A model generated the notes under the pieces. It did no database searches, had not been told where the DNA came from, and was given only the letters and a program-made list of their open reading frames with translations. From assembly GCA_013368445.1 (NCBI GenBank), contig JAACJO010000029.1, positions 62,001 through 126,000 on the forward strand: 64,000 nt of DNA, written 5' to 3'. The translations under genes and the position numbers were made by a program. Below are positions 23,142-34,415 of this stretch, one piece after another. Each line of letters opens with the position of its first letter. Position 1 is the first letter of the stretch. The stretch comes from Leucocoprinus leucothites (lineage: Eukaryota > Basidiomycota > Agaricomycetes > Agaricales > Agaricaceae).

Positions 23142-25352
23142 TCAGTTATGCGTTCTCTCACTCGAACCCCCTCCCACTATTCCCCTCGTACCATCCCCAC
23201 CTCCTCCACTCCTCCACCCCTCCACAAAGCCCTCCAACAGCTTCGCAATACCCCACGCTCCCGGATCCATCGGCAACGCAGCCCCAGTTCCATCGTCTCC
23301 CCTTTCACTCACCACATACGCAGCTCTACCCAACTTGGGTCTCATCCCCCTCGTACTCATCGCTCCCTCAGCCGCCTGCCCCGCCGCTTTCCGCAGGTCC
23401 CCATGTGTAGAAGATAAAGTAGTGCAGAACGGTTCGAGTGCATCAATGACTGTTCGATCACCTGGTTTAGCGGTTGTATGTTTGGATAGGGCAATGAGTG
23501 CGTCGAGGGGTGCCGTGTACCATTTGGATTCAGGAGTGGTGGAGAGAAGGGAGAAAGAGTAGGCGTTTAGATATATCCCGAATACTGTAGGGTGCAACGA
23601 TAGCAAGTGGCTTGGTTAGCGAGCATGAAAGGATAATGAAAGAGGTAGGGAGAAAACGTACGAGCACCAATAGTTCCACCCATCACATCGTCTAATATCT
23701 CCGAGATTCGCTGAACGAGTTCAGCAGGTGTCATATTCAACAGCCCGGATTCCGCTTCCGACCTCCGTATTTCAGCGAGTATAGCTGTATATTGTCAATC
23801 CCCCACTGTCAACCTTATGTTGCGTGGAAATAAAATTGGGAAAAAATCGTACCTGAAGCGCCCGCAGCGAACGTATGTCCACAATCTCCATCTCCAAGAA
23901 CCGTATCATACTCCGTCAACTCTTTCTCGACACTCAATACCGCTCTACAAGCTGATTCAAGAGCAGTGATCACTCTCGGTGATACCTTTGCACCCTCACC
24001 GGTATCACCCTTTGCAGCAGCCTTCTCATCGACAGTCGCAGTGGAAAAATAATCTGTCGTGTCCTCCTGCTTTCCCGGAGTAGGTGCAAAATCGGTCCAG
24101 TATCGTCGCACGCCGATCCATGAATGTGCATCTGTTGGTGCATCAAGGAGTTCATAGGTGTTGATGGTAAGGCTGTGGGACTGTAAGAGGCGCTGATTGA
24201 TAGCGGATATATTGAGAATGGATGCTGAGAACCCGGAAGCGTTGAGAGAGGTCATATATGATGAAGAGTATATTCGTTTTGGGTGAATGTTGCGAGAAGC
24301 TAAGGGGTGATATCCCAATCAGCGTGATAGATAAAAGTAGAAAGGAGGAAAGCGGACCTAGCGTGGTGACGAGATCAGCGAGCAATGCACCCATTTCGAG
24401 TTGAGATACTCCTCCCAAGTTGTTCACGAACAATACAGTCTCATCATCCTCTCCCGTGACAAACCTCTCACCATCAACATTCCTCTCCAACATCATCCCA
24501 ACCATCTCCTCAATCACGCCTCTCACATCATAGCCCATCTTCCTCCTGTGCACCCCAGCCTCATTATGCAACCCTAGCCCAACTTCACATTCATCCTCTT
24601 CCAGTGGCTTCAACCCTTCTCCCTGTGCACGCCCAGGAACATGACAATGTTCCAACGCGACCCCTATGCTCGATAAATTTGACACTACTGCATCTCCATA
24701 AACCTTGCACGTAGACAAGGAGACACCGGTATGTGCAAGAGCGCCAAGAAGCTTGCAAACGAGGATATTCCCCGCTAGGCCGCGTGGTCCGACAGCTTGA
24801 GTAGTGGGAGAGTGGAGAAGTGAAACGTCGTCTGCCACGACGACACTCGCGAGGTCAATTTCTGGGAATAAAACCCGAGCTTTCTCAATTGCCAGGCCAA
24901 AATTGAGTCGATCGCCCGTATAGTTGTTCATTACAACCAAAACGTTCCGTTTGTCCTCTTCCTTCGTAGACAACTGAGAGTCTGGGACGGAACCGAATGC
25001 GGCAAGTCGAATGGTGTTCAGGATCTGTTTCGAGCTAGGGCTAGCAAAGATCTCGCCTGATACACATGCAGTGAGCATTCCATGTCCTGTGTATCCCGCG
25101 TATGCGGGTTCGTGACCTGCGCCTCCACCGCAGATGACGGCAACATTGGCATTGGGAGATCGATCGGTTGTGTACACTGTGCGTGAAGCGGGGTGCCTAG
25201 TCAGGACAGTCAAGTGAGATGCCAGGAGCGTGAGGGATCAGAAATCGACAAATGAGTACGCACAGCCGTAGACTCGGGTTCAAGAGAACAGCTCCTCGTA
25301 ACGATTTGAGTACAAGTCCATCAGGAGAGGTATAAAAGTGTCTGGTCGTCAT
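23142..25352 (-). CDS. Dihydroxyacetone kinase (ATP-dependent)
   Basis: Phosphorylates dihydroxyacetone to dihydroxyacetone phosphate, feeding glycolysis from glycerol or formaldehyde-derived trioses; cytosolic. The first exon (ATG 25352, MTTRHFYTSPDGLVLKSLRG) joins across an intron to HPASRTVYTTDRS and the DhaK domain: VICGGGAGHEPAYAGYTGHG, VMNNYTGDRLNFGLA, VADDVSLL, and LGLHNEAG, whose His is the expected covalent substrate-binding residue. After a linker the DhaL domain follows: TEYDTVLGDGDCGHTFAAGA, with the Asp cluster that binds Mg-ATP, then MGGTIGAL, IFGIYLNAYSFSL, DALIALSKHTTAKPGDRTVIDAL and MRPKLGRAAYV. Both domains of the fused eukaryotic enzyme are present. At least four introns. 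Symbol withheld because yeast has two DAK genes. Confidence 0.93.
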
Positions 25353-26685
25353 GATAGAGTGGTGGTGGTCCGAACGTCCAATGATGTGGAGTATTGGTGT
25401 AACCAGTGTCAGAAGTATCGATAGGCTGAGCCATGGGAGGCTTTCAAGGCGAGTCTTCTATTCGGCTGACCAGGGAAGCCTCAGAAAGAACGTCACTACT
25501 GCCGATTCAATGTAAGGTCTGTCACGATGGATGTGGGGAATAGAACGTAGTACTACTTTTGTACTGCCCACCTGACGACGCAACCTCACGTGCCATGACC
25601 AACTATTTACATCTGTCGCTTCGATCCACAGCACACCATGCATCATGCCTGGAAGCTAGACCTGGGGCCACGCTATCGACTTTGCTTTAGTAAAGCCATC
25701 TTAATATATGTATAAATTCCAAGGCCAGTTGCCGCAAGTATCAGTTTACCTCCTCGCTTCGGTAGAGAGATAAATCTTTCAGTCGTCCATCGTCCCGCCC
25801 CTCGACACAAAGACTCACAAGGGCGAAATATATTGATGCACATTGCCCTCGTATAGCATGAGAATCGCCCTCGGCTGTACGACACTGATCAAACTCGCCT
25901 TTCAAAACAGCATCAACAGCGAGAAGCAGACTTTGTTCTATCTACTCAGCCACTCAGCCACTTAGCACCAATATATCATAGTCGTGGCTCCACGCACATC
26001 GCCCTTCATGATTGTAGGTGCAGCCGGAAAAGACTTCCTCGCATCTCTCACTCCATGCCACCTTCTTTCATAGCAATCGTTTCGAGAGCACCATGATATA
26101 TGATCATAACTACATCTGAGCAACTGCAATTCATTAAGAAACTGCTTCTACGGAATGATTCGTCGATTAATCACGAAGCTTAGATTTGTGGCTTACACGT
26201 CGCAAGATAACTATTATGATCTAGGAGCTTCTATAGAAGTTTTGTCGCCTTGACTATGAACTAACACCCAGGTCGTCAATCAGTCTCAGCTCGAGGAAGT
26301 ATAACTGGCTTCCGTGTTCAAGTCGCCCCACCATGATGCTGAGGCGACGAGACTGTGGATCACCACGCTTGTTTAATTGTATTTAAAACTATTGATGAGC
26401 TCCGCCATCAAATATCGTATCTTGATGCACCATAGTTGCTGTTCAGATCAGCAAAGTCTCCACTAGTGTCTGACTCGAATAATGCCTAGGACTATAAGAC
26501 TTAAGTAACTCAGCACTCCTGCCAGTGCGGCAAGTGTAGTTCCAACATTTTAACACCCTCAAACCTTTCAAGAAAGAATGGCCGAGTCAAGTGATTTTGC
26601 GATGATGGTGCCCGTATTGCGCAAGCGAGCTTACTCCGGGTGTGCGTACCTTAATACAAGTATTGGAGATTAACCTATCCTCACA
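25353..26685. other. Intergenic, no gene seen
   Basis: About 1.3 kb between divergently transcribed genes. Several short open frames without family resemblance. No tRNA, repeat array or clear core promoter was recognised. Confidence 0.45.
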
Positions 26686-28187
26686 ATGACTTCTCTCCAA
26701 GGCATAGCCGCCACGCTGTTGGCATACGACACTTTGTACCTTCTGCCTATCGAAGCTAAATACGTTTACCGGTATATGACCTCAATACTCAATGCTGGTT
26801 TCATGCGTCTGAAATTTCATTATATCTAGTGGCCGTTCGTCAGTTGCAATTGTAATGTCTATCCATATGCTTGGTTTTGCAGCAGTCATGTAGAAAATTT
26901 TAGTTCCCTCAAAAGCTCAGCTGACCATTAATGCCAGATCTCAACTATACCGTGAGATGGTTACACTACTAAAGCTTTCACATGGCTAAGTGGCTTGTTG
27001 GTAGCTGAAGTCAATACTTTCACGGGAATTCAGGTAATATTATTTTCAAGTCGTTCCTGGTCAAACTACATAACTAACAGCATGAATCCACAGTGGTATG
27101 TGATTCGGGGGTGTAGTTGAATACAGTAAAGTAAGAAAAACTCTTGTCACAGGTGCTGGGCATCGGAGATACTGGGTGTCTATGTGTAAGTGTGGTGTGG
27201 AGTCTGAGAGAGGTCAACTCATTCAATTCCACAGAATAAATCAATTTTGTCTCCCAGCTGCAGTCAAAACTGTACTTGTCCTGCGGTTGGCAGCCCTGTG
27301 GAATGAAAGTAGAATTGGTATGTTTTTCTCTACTGCGAGGTAGAGGGTATGAATCTACTTAAAACTCATTATTTTATTTCAGTCAAATGGCTCATTTATG
27401 CTACATTATCCAGTAAGAAATTCCTTTAATTGTAATTGCAACTGCAGCATAGTTGACTTATAAATGTAGTTGAGATGCTAGTATGCTACATGCACAATGT
27501 CTTGCTTCAATTATAAAAAACTAATAAATTATAGGCATCTATCCCTAGCACCATACAAGCCATCTATGCTACCAGCCAAGGAGAATTCTTTGGTCCCAAT
27601 CCCATTCCCGAGTGTATATGGAACATTGGCACTCACCAGATTCATGTCGAAAACGACCTTGATTTGTTATATACGTAAGCTCTCTACTTGTCTGCTGGTA
27701 AATTTCTGAATACTCTATCAGTATTGGTCAACTGTTCGCGACAGGGTTTCAAGTACTCTTTACTGTTTCAAAACTCGTGTATGTGCTAAAGGAATATGGC
27801 CCAAGAAACGAAACACTCCCAGGTCGAGTCTCACACATGAAAGAGTATACCCCTTTTATCTACTCATTTTACCATGATGGAACCCTTTTCACCATACCGT
27901 GAGTTAAATATTCAGTCTCTGGTATTTTCATTTACTCGAGATAACAATTTATTGCTCTTTATTACAGGCTACTAGGTAGGTACATATGCATGATTAGTTA
28001 CTGTACAAGTATTCATGAAAAGGAAAGTGCTAGCAGTAATGACAGAGGTGGGAAGGCGAGATATTTTCAACAGGCCACTTGGCAATGTCAACTTCCAAAT
28101 GTGAGACATGATAGTTCCACAAAAGGAGGCAGCTCAATACCTCGCCATTTTCTAGACTCCAACCTGTTGTCTACCATGCTATTGTGA
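26686..28187 (+). CDS. DUF6533-like multi-pass membrane protein, possibly decaying
   Basis: AT-rich region with several very short exons. The ATG at 26686 gives MTSLQGIAATLLAYDTLYLLPIEAKYVYR, like the first helix of DUF6533 membrane proteins (a family abundant in agaricomycetes). Further pieces fit the same family: AFTWLSGLLVAEV (~26975), AVKTVLVLRLAALWNESRI (~27257-27313, the arginine-bearing segment after helix 4) and TGFQVLFTVSKLVYVLKEYG...SFYHDGTLFTIP (27744-27900, the late DG-containing segment). I could not connect every exon without stops, especially at 26780-26960 and 27430-27700, so the gene may be mutated or my splicing incomplete. The 3' end is a guess. Function of the family is unknown. 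Confidence 0.5.
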
Positions 28188-28677
28188 GTCCTAAAGGATA
28201 TATCATATTGTGTGTGCACAGGCTCAACACGTCCTGATCCAGGGGCTGCGGCTGATTCTCAATCTGCGGGTTGCCAACTGCAAACTGACAGAGAGCCTGG
28301 TCACACGGCAAAGGCACTCTACCTTGGAATTCCGCCACACGCAACCCGGCAACGGCAACGAGACAACATTTGACGCGTGAAGATACACAAATGAAATCAT
28401 TTCGTAGCCCTTTGCTAATTTTTTCCAATATTGAACGATTTTGTCTTGTACTAGCTTCGTTTGACCTGCTCGTAGATAGATACTGACTTGGGTTGGAAAT
28501 TGGTATAGGCCCTATGATATATCATATCTTGATACTGTAAAATCTACCCTATATTTATTCTCCATCGCTCCTTGCTGGGTCATAGGCAACTCCATGCATG
28601 CCAGGAACTGCATTTAAATAGACATGCATTTATCGATATCATCTGTCGTACATACACTACGATTCAGAGCCTCAACT
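28188..28677. other. Intergenic with possible hydrophobin relic
   Basis: On the minus strand about 28430-28360 reads KISKGLRNDFICVSSRVKCC, which resembles SISKGLKKLNEICGHSFLSCC from the next gene. No ATG, signal peptide or later exons could be traced, so it is not called as a gene. Confidence 0.25.
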
Positions 28678-29281
28678 TCATTGACCCTTGGGCTTATTGT
28701 CTAACTTGTCCAAGAACGTCTTACATCCAAACACCACCTTATAATCTTCAAAGATATCATCAGCCCTCACGTTTCCTATTACCCGACTCGAAAAACTCAC
28801 TGAAAGACGCTCCATTACAGCAAACCGGCAAATTCGGTTTCGAGCTAGAGCAAAAAAACATGCACGTATTAGTTCAATCATCGACTTCTTGCTCACACCG
28901 ACGAGACGTACCAAGCGGGTGGATCACCGGACTTCTGAGGCATTTTCCAAGCTTTACAGCTCACGCCCACCATCAAATCAGGCGCAGTAATATTCGCTAC
29001 ATTCGTGACGCCGATAGCCTCGAGCTCAGTTTTCGCGCTCGCTGGCGTCTTCAGAGATTCGCCTGTGCATGAGAAAAACCACAGTCAGACGGAGTCTTTC
29101 AGGCGTGACGAATAGGCGGAGAATATTTATATGTACAGCATGAGAGAAAAGAATGTCCGCAAATCTCGTTGAGTTTTTTGAGACCCTTGCTAATGCTATC
29201 TCCACTGAGGCCCTGGGCAGAGACTGTTGAGATGGAGGTGGTTAGAGAGGCGAAGATGATGAGGGATTTGAAGTTGACCAT
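28678..29281 (-). CDS. Hydrophobin-like secreted protein 1
   Basis: Four exons (29281-29137, 29062-28912, 28844-28801, 28745-28678) sum to 408 bases, 135 aa. A signal peptide is clear: MVNFKSLIIFASLTTSISTVSA. The mature protein has eight cysteines in hydrophobin order: C-x6-CC-x34-C-x14-C-x7-CC-x12-C. The fifth Cys exists only after splicing, its codon being split TG|C by the second intron. The CCNGASFNYKVVFGC segment recalls the CC...G.GC end of class I hydrophobins. Those self-assemble into amphipathic films on hyphae and fruiting bodies. Oddity: the loop between the third and fourth Cys is polar and charged (SLKTPASAKTELE), unlike the usual hydrophobic loop, so film formation is uncertain. 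Tandem paralogue of the gene at 29794-30401. Confidence 0.72.
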
Positions 29282-29793
29282 GTCTGGATAGATGGGCTTG
29301 AACCCGATGTTCGTTCAGTTTATAACGGTTTTCAAACGCGAGGGACTCAGGGAGACATGGGGTATGTTTACGGCGCGGGGCATAAGCTAGAACATCCTCA
29401 GGACAATGACAAGTCATACGGAAGTGCGATTCTTTCCATTCTTGTGGATGTTTATGGACGCTATTAGTGCGGCACTCGGAATGTTATAGTAATCTACTTA
29501 CCTCTTTCAGACTGGGACATCGAGTAGCCTGGAGCGACTTGACTACACTTAGTAAAGCAATACGAAATCTCCATCATGTGGACCTCTACACAAGCGCTAA
29601 TACTTCAAACATTCCTTGAAGATGGTCAAGTGCCGGGACAGAACTAAACCGAGGTCAGCAACTTTACGAGATTTAGAACACAAACGATCTCCACTCAGAA
29701 ACATGAGGATCGGCTGTTGATGCAATTGATCTTGTCCGGTTCGATCTTGGATTGCGAAGAAAAATCATGTACAATTCATATTGCTCATCGCGC
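29282..29793. other. Promoter region of hydrophobin-like gene 1
   Basis: About 0.5 kb between the tandem hydrophobin-like genes. No other coding region is supported. Confidence 0.45.
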
Positions 29794-30401
29794 TCAAGCT
29801 TTACTCTGCTTATCATCAACCGGATACTTCTTACAATCAAACACCACTTTCCCTCCTATCCCGAATAAAAACACCAAATAATCAATTCCATTGATCCCAA
29901 TTCGAAACGCCGGACCACTCACCCAAAGACGCTCCAGTACAACACGTCTCTATCTGTTTCGGACTAATGAAACCCAATCCCGTCCAACTCAACACCAAAT
30001 CCCCAGACACAAAAAGTGACGCGAGAGACATACCAACGTTCCGGTACCTTATTCGGGTCCTCCTTCCCATCAACGTCCTCTAAATTCATAGACTGAGGAA
30101 TCCAATCTTTACAATTCAACCCAACCAAACCAGGGCTCGTAATTTCATCGACATTGGTAAAGCCCGCAGCCTCCATTTGTGTCTTTGCGGCTTTGGGAGC
30201 TTTAATGGCATCACCTAAACACGAGGGACTCGTTAGGTGGAGAAATGGTGAAACCTGGGCAACGAGCGACCTACAGCAGATAGAGCCTGTAGGACATAAC
30301 GGATCAAAAGCGATTTGCGGTTCGTTGTCGTCTAGAGATTGGGGTATCGCGGTGACTGCGATGGCGAGCGATAGAAGAGGGAGGATTGTCTTGAGTAGCA
30401 T
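29794..30401 (-). CDS. Hydrophobin-like secreted protein 2
   Basis: Four exons (30401-30275, 30214-30034, 29963-29923, 29855-29794) sum to 411 bases, 136 aa. Signal peptide MLLKTILPLLSLAIAVTA. Eight cysteines: C-x5-CC-x33-C-x25-C-x6-CC-x12-C, again with the fifth Cys codon split by the second intron (TG|T). All three introns sit at positions equivalent to those of gene 1, and the segments AKTQMEAAGFTNVDEITSP and CCTGASLGGKVVFDC align with it, so the pair arose by tandem duplication with its introns. Gene 2 has a longer, acidic insert (NLEDVDGKEDPNK) between the fourth and fifth Cys. Role as for gene 1: cell-surface or secreted; hydrophobin-like rather than proven hydrophobin. Confidence 0.72.
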
Positions 30402-30786
30402 TGTGGTTGAGTAGGAGGAATGGGTGGGAGGAACGTTGGGGAGGGTTTATGTATTTAAGGCCCTTCTCGAGTCCCGTCCTAGCGCTCGAGGATTACGTTA
30501 GAGATTACTAGCTAGAAAGTCTTGGGGATCTGGAAACGGAATAAATCTGACGAGTGTGGTATAGTTTCGGTTGACTGGTATGACAGGGAGAATGCTCGAT
30601 GTCTTTGTTAGTCATTAGCTTGTCACTGAAAACGTTCAACTGCATGCGACGGAATGTGTGGTGGGCGTGGAAGCGAAAAGTAGACATCGGGTATTCTATT
30701 GACACAACCTAGAGGTGTTATCTAGTAGCAGCTACTTCAGAGTGTGTAAGCTATTCGGTCAAAAATTGAACATCGTATCACGCACT
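30402..30786. other. Upstream region of hydrophobin-like gene 2
   Basis: Contains the promoter of hydrophobin-like gene 2 (a TATTTAAG element is near 30453) and the downstream flank of the thioesterase gene. No gene seen. Confidence 0.4.
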
Positions 30787-31377
30787 TCAAAGCTTGGCCC
30801 CAGGCGTCGGCTGAATATATAACTCCTGCAATCCCTCTTTCGTCTCCTTCGCCATCGGCATACTCTTTCTACTCTCGCTCCCTACAAATACATGTGTATA
30901 CCCTCCCACTGCAGCCGGCGCATCTTTGCCCTGGACAAATACTCCCACTTCGTACTCGACTGAACTCTTTCCTAGCTTGTTGACCCGCAGTCCGAGGTCG
31001 AGTACGTCAGGAAACGATACAGGGGCAAAGAACTATCACGAGACTTCAGTAAAGTACGGCTCGGGTATGAGATTGGCGCAGGGGAATGGCGTACCTGGCA
31101 GTGCGACTCGACGACTAGGCCGATAAGTTCAGATTTTGTAGGAAGAAGAGAACAGCGTTGGATGAGGTAGGTGTTGACGATGGAGTCGAAGAGATGGTAA
31201 TATATTGAATTATTCATGTGTGAGTATTGGTCATTGTCGCTCCTAATTAAGGCCAACGTAAACGTTGAAACACTGTCGATTGTCAGAGAGTGATCGGAAG
31301 ACTCACCATCGGGTTCGGTATGTGAGGAAATAAGGGTAGTCGGAGCGGTTGCGCTGCTGTAGTGAGGAAGGTGGCAT
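30787..31377 (-). CDS. Hotdog-fold (4HBT) thioesterase-like protein
   Basis: Three exons. MPPSSLQQRNRSDYPYFLTYRTR joins across a ~63-bp intron to WSDNDQYSHMNNSIYYHLFDSIVN, the hallmark of 4-hydroxybenzoyl-CoA-type hotdog thioesterases, in which the Asp near the start of this segment is the usual catalytic residue. A second intron (~62 bp) joins VVESHCQ to FFAPVSFPDVLDLGLRVNKLGKSSVEYEVGVF. The end is a VGGYTHVFV strand and a short tail finishing PTPGAKL. Such proteins hydrolyse acyl-CoA thioesters; the actual substrate is unknown. About 175 aa, normal for the family. Transcribed away from the proteasome gene with 375 bp between starts. Confidence 0.85.
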
Positions 31378-31752
31378 TGAGCACGCTTAGACGTTAACAC
31401 AAGGACCCTAGTTTGAAGTGGACTCCTTGTCGTTGGTGGATAGGGTTACACCGGTTCATAGAAAGCCGGAAGACGTGATTGCACCGGGAGCAATAGAAGG
31501 CCAGCCGTTGGCAGTCGTAGGTCGGCACGTGAGGAGCACTAGGTATGCGACAGTTCAGTCAGGTGCCAGCCTACAATACTTTCCCGGAGAGAGCACAAGA
31601 AGCAGGATACAAACCCGTTCATGGAGGTCGAGGAGCCTCAGGCTACAAGTGATGGGAAGCGATGGGCACATGACCTGATGGCATCAATAATCAAATGAGG
31701 AACTCAGGACAAGGAACGCGTCACTCCTCCCAAATACCACCACCTCGCTACA
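31378..31752. promoter_or_regulatory. Divergent promoter, thioesterase / proteasome subunit
   Basis: 375 bp separating two start codons on opposite strands. Both promoters must lie here. I saw no clear TATA box and no certain regulator site. Confidence 0.4.
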
Positions 31753-32460
31753 ATGGAAACCTCGTTCGCTCTCACAGGAAAAGGATATGTTATTGTAGCC
31801 GCAGACACAACATCTGCTCGCTCGATCGTGAAAATGAAGAACGACGAGGATAAGATCAAAACTGTTTCTCCTCATCTTCTTATGTCCTACTCTGGCGAAC
31901 CAGGTATGTATTTTCTATGATTCCAGGACATCAGGAGCCCATTTTGACTCATGAATTATATCTCTAGGTGACACGGTGCAATTTGCGGAATACATAGAAC
32001 GCAACCTCCGACTCTACCAAATCCGCAATCTATACCCCCTTCGCCCCTCAGCAGCCGCCTCTTGGATCCGTCGCTCCCTCGCAGAATCACTCCGCTCGCG
32101 GAGCCCTTATTCTGTCAACCTCCTGGTAGGGGGTTATGACACCTCTACCCACGAGCCAAAATTGTACTGGATCGATTACTTAGGGACTGTCAGTGAGGTG
32201 CCTTTTGCGGCACATGGGTATGGATCGTATTTTGTTCTCAGTTTGTTGGATCGGTGAGCTTCTTCTGTGTATTTCAATTTATCTGTTGGTGTGCTAATGA
32301 CTGGTGTCCTAGATACCACGATCCAGAAGCCCCGCTTGAAGAGGGTCTCGCTACGCTCAAGAGATGTATCCAGGAGGTGTCAAAGAGGTTGATCGTGAGC
32401 CCCGAAAAGTACAAAGTTAAGGTTGTGGACAAGGATGGTGTACGAGAAGTCGAGCTTTAG
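31753..32460 (+). CDS. PRE1: 20S proteasome beta subunit (PSMB2/Pre1 type)
   Basis: Structural beta subunit of the 20S proteasome core. Starts [20 protein letters not shown], matching the PSMB2/Pre1 start, which keeps its Met and has no cleaved propeptide or catalytic Thr; this distinguishes it from the active beta1, beta2 and beta5 subunits. Then [61 protein letters not shown] and [18 protein letters not shown], as in the family. Three exons; the first intron falls inside GEPG|D and the second inside LLDR|YHD. About 194 aa. The symbol follows the yeast name. Confidence 0.93.
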
Positions 32461-34076
32461 GTTACAAGCCGTTTGTTCCTTCTCCCACTTTCCCAATGAA
32501 TGTATTTCTACTTCGAACCAGGCCCGTCTCTTCCATGCACTTCTGAGGTATCACGATCGGCAATCACGTCTGGTTGTGGCCTTGTCTCTCTTGAACTTGT
32601 TCCATACGGTAGCTTCCGCTCCTTCCGTTCACCGCGCCCTACCCATCGGAATCCACTCCATATCTACGTCTGTCGCAAAGCTAGTCGCCACTTTAACCGA
32701 GCTGGTGAACTCTTAGCCCTTGTCGGTATCCCACCTCAAGACTTTGAATCGATAAAATCTGAGTCATTGTATGTCCTATTCTTTCCGTGGTGCCTGGTAT
32801 GATGTATCAGCTACTAGTGCTACGTCAAGGTAATCTTGACTTGATAAGAACATCAAAATTTGTCGGTCGATCTCCGCTGCCAGTAGATGTCATATCTGAC
32901 CTTCAGCTCCTTTCTCAAATCCTGTATTCCTTCGTCTTTATCCCGCGATTAGGTCGGACTCCCTTTGAGAAAACGACCTCAAGTCACTTGCCGAAACGCA
33001 GTTCATTATCCGAGTCGTCGGCGCTGAACGTCGAACATTTCATCGGTCGAATTCATCCCGCGAGAGAAAAGATCTATTGTTCGTACATCGACATCGGTGT
33101 CCTTGAAATTCCACAATGGTGGGATTCGTATCTAGAAGTCAGGTATTTAATCAAAGTGCCCAAGAATATGTGTATGTCCACAGGTCTGATTGAATCCAAG
33201 TTCTCTGTAGACGGCAAAATATTCTATTCAATTTCTTTCTTCACTCTTTGCTTATCCACAGGCAGACCACTATGATGCTGTCGCGTTATTTTTGTTTCGA
33301 TTTCACAGATAGCACTTGGGCAACCGATTTCTCAGGTATCGATATGATACTACTCTTCCATCGTAGTAACTTAACATTCAATAATGACATTCTACCACGA
33401 TATCAAGATTATTTCAGGCTCCAAGATCGCGCCCACCTTATGAATGCCACATCCCGCTTTACCGAAATCGAGTCGACTCCCAGTTCGTGGGCCAACGGGA
33501 GAAAGGGTTTATACATATAAATCCGACATCTTGAGTACTCACAGGTCACCAGTCTCAGTCTTTGAGAGCCCAGCGCTCATATATTACTTACAGAACCCTC
33601 AACGAACAACTCCCAATCAAATCCTTCGTACTCTTCACAACCCACCTCCTCTTTGTATCTCTCGCTACCGCCACACCCATCACAGCGGGCGACAGCCAAG
33701 CTCTCGACGCTAGAGGCTTCTGTGACCTCCAGGGTGAGATCCAAGATGGAGCCAAAAAGGGCATCTCTGAGACTTCTCGAGGTGGTCGCATTTTCAAAAT
33801 AGTTAAGGAATGACTCGGTGTGGATATATGCTCATTTGTGCATTTGGAAATTATCCAGCTACTCGATCGGATTGAAGTAGTAGTGAGAAATTGAGCAAGT
33901 TGGAGAGATTTGAATTGGACGGAATAGCTATCCAAGAGAATACGTCGTTTGTGATTGTACGAATCAATGATTGAAGTCGCTACTAGTAGGTGTGTGGGGC
34001 TATGCGTCTTGCTGTTTCTGCACTCCGGGAACAGGTGGCTTGATTATGATGATTATGGCTAACTTCACATGTATAG
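32461..34076. other. Unresolved plus-strand open frames
   Basis: Several plus-strand frames (32500-32760 MYFYFEPGPSLPC...; 32940-33160 with LEIPQWWDSYLEVRYLIKVP; 33590-33813 with a hydrophobic run FVLFTTHLLFVSLATATP) could belong to one or two spliced genes of unknown family. I could not build a continuous product and recognise no domain, so no CDS is called. Confidence 0.3.
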
Positions 34077-34147
34077 TCCGATATGGTGTAACGGCTAACA
34101 TTGCCGCCTTTCACGCGGCAGCTCGGGGTTCGATTCCCCGTATCGGA
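34077..34147 (+). tRNA. tRNA-Glu (anticodon TTC)
   Basis: Full cloverleaf of 71 bases. The acceptor stem TCCGATA pairs perfectly with the 3' TATCGGA. The D arm holds GGTGTAACGGCTAACA. The anticodon stem GCCGC/GCGGC encloses loop CTTTCAC with anticodon TTC. The T arm CGGGG TTCGATT CCCCG is perfect. No intron. It reads GAA codons. It lies only about 55 bp before the homology shared by the two tandem aldo/keto reductase units. Confidence 0.97.
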
Positions 34148-34346
34148 ATTTGGATGAGAGTAAAAATTGTTTTTTATTCGTTTTGTTTTATCTGCTCAAG
34201 TTGCTTTGTTCATTGCGCTGACATACCCCCGGTCCATCGTGGATTATGAGTGGGTGTGTGGGAGTTCAGCTGATTAAACATGACGTCGAACCTCGATCAT
34301 GAACCAACTTTGGTCTCTTTTTCACTGATATGCTTCCCGCCCCTAG

Positions 34347-34354
34347 TATATAAG
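34347..34354 (+). promoter_or_regulatory. TATA box of aldo/keto reductase 2
   Basis: TATATAAG, 69 bases before the ATG at 34416. The same element stands 70 bases before the ATG of the duplicate at 36997, with closely matching flanks. Confidence 0.7.
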
Positions 34355-34415
34355 ACCCCAACTTACACATACTCTCTTCAACTTCGCCAACCTTCCCACT
34401 CTCTCACAGACTACA

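Noticed and set aside
28171..28428. Open frame read as a complete small Cys-rich protein
   Set aside because: It begins at TTG, lacks a signal peptide, and only its first ~20 residues resemble the hydrophobin-like genes.
33562..33813. Small secreted protein candidate with a hydrophobic N-terminus
   Set aside because: The frame has no ATG before the hydrophobic run and no upstream exon could be joined with confidence.
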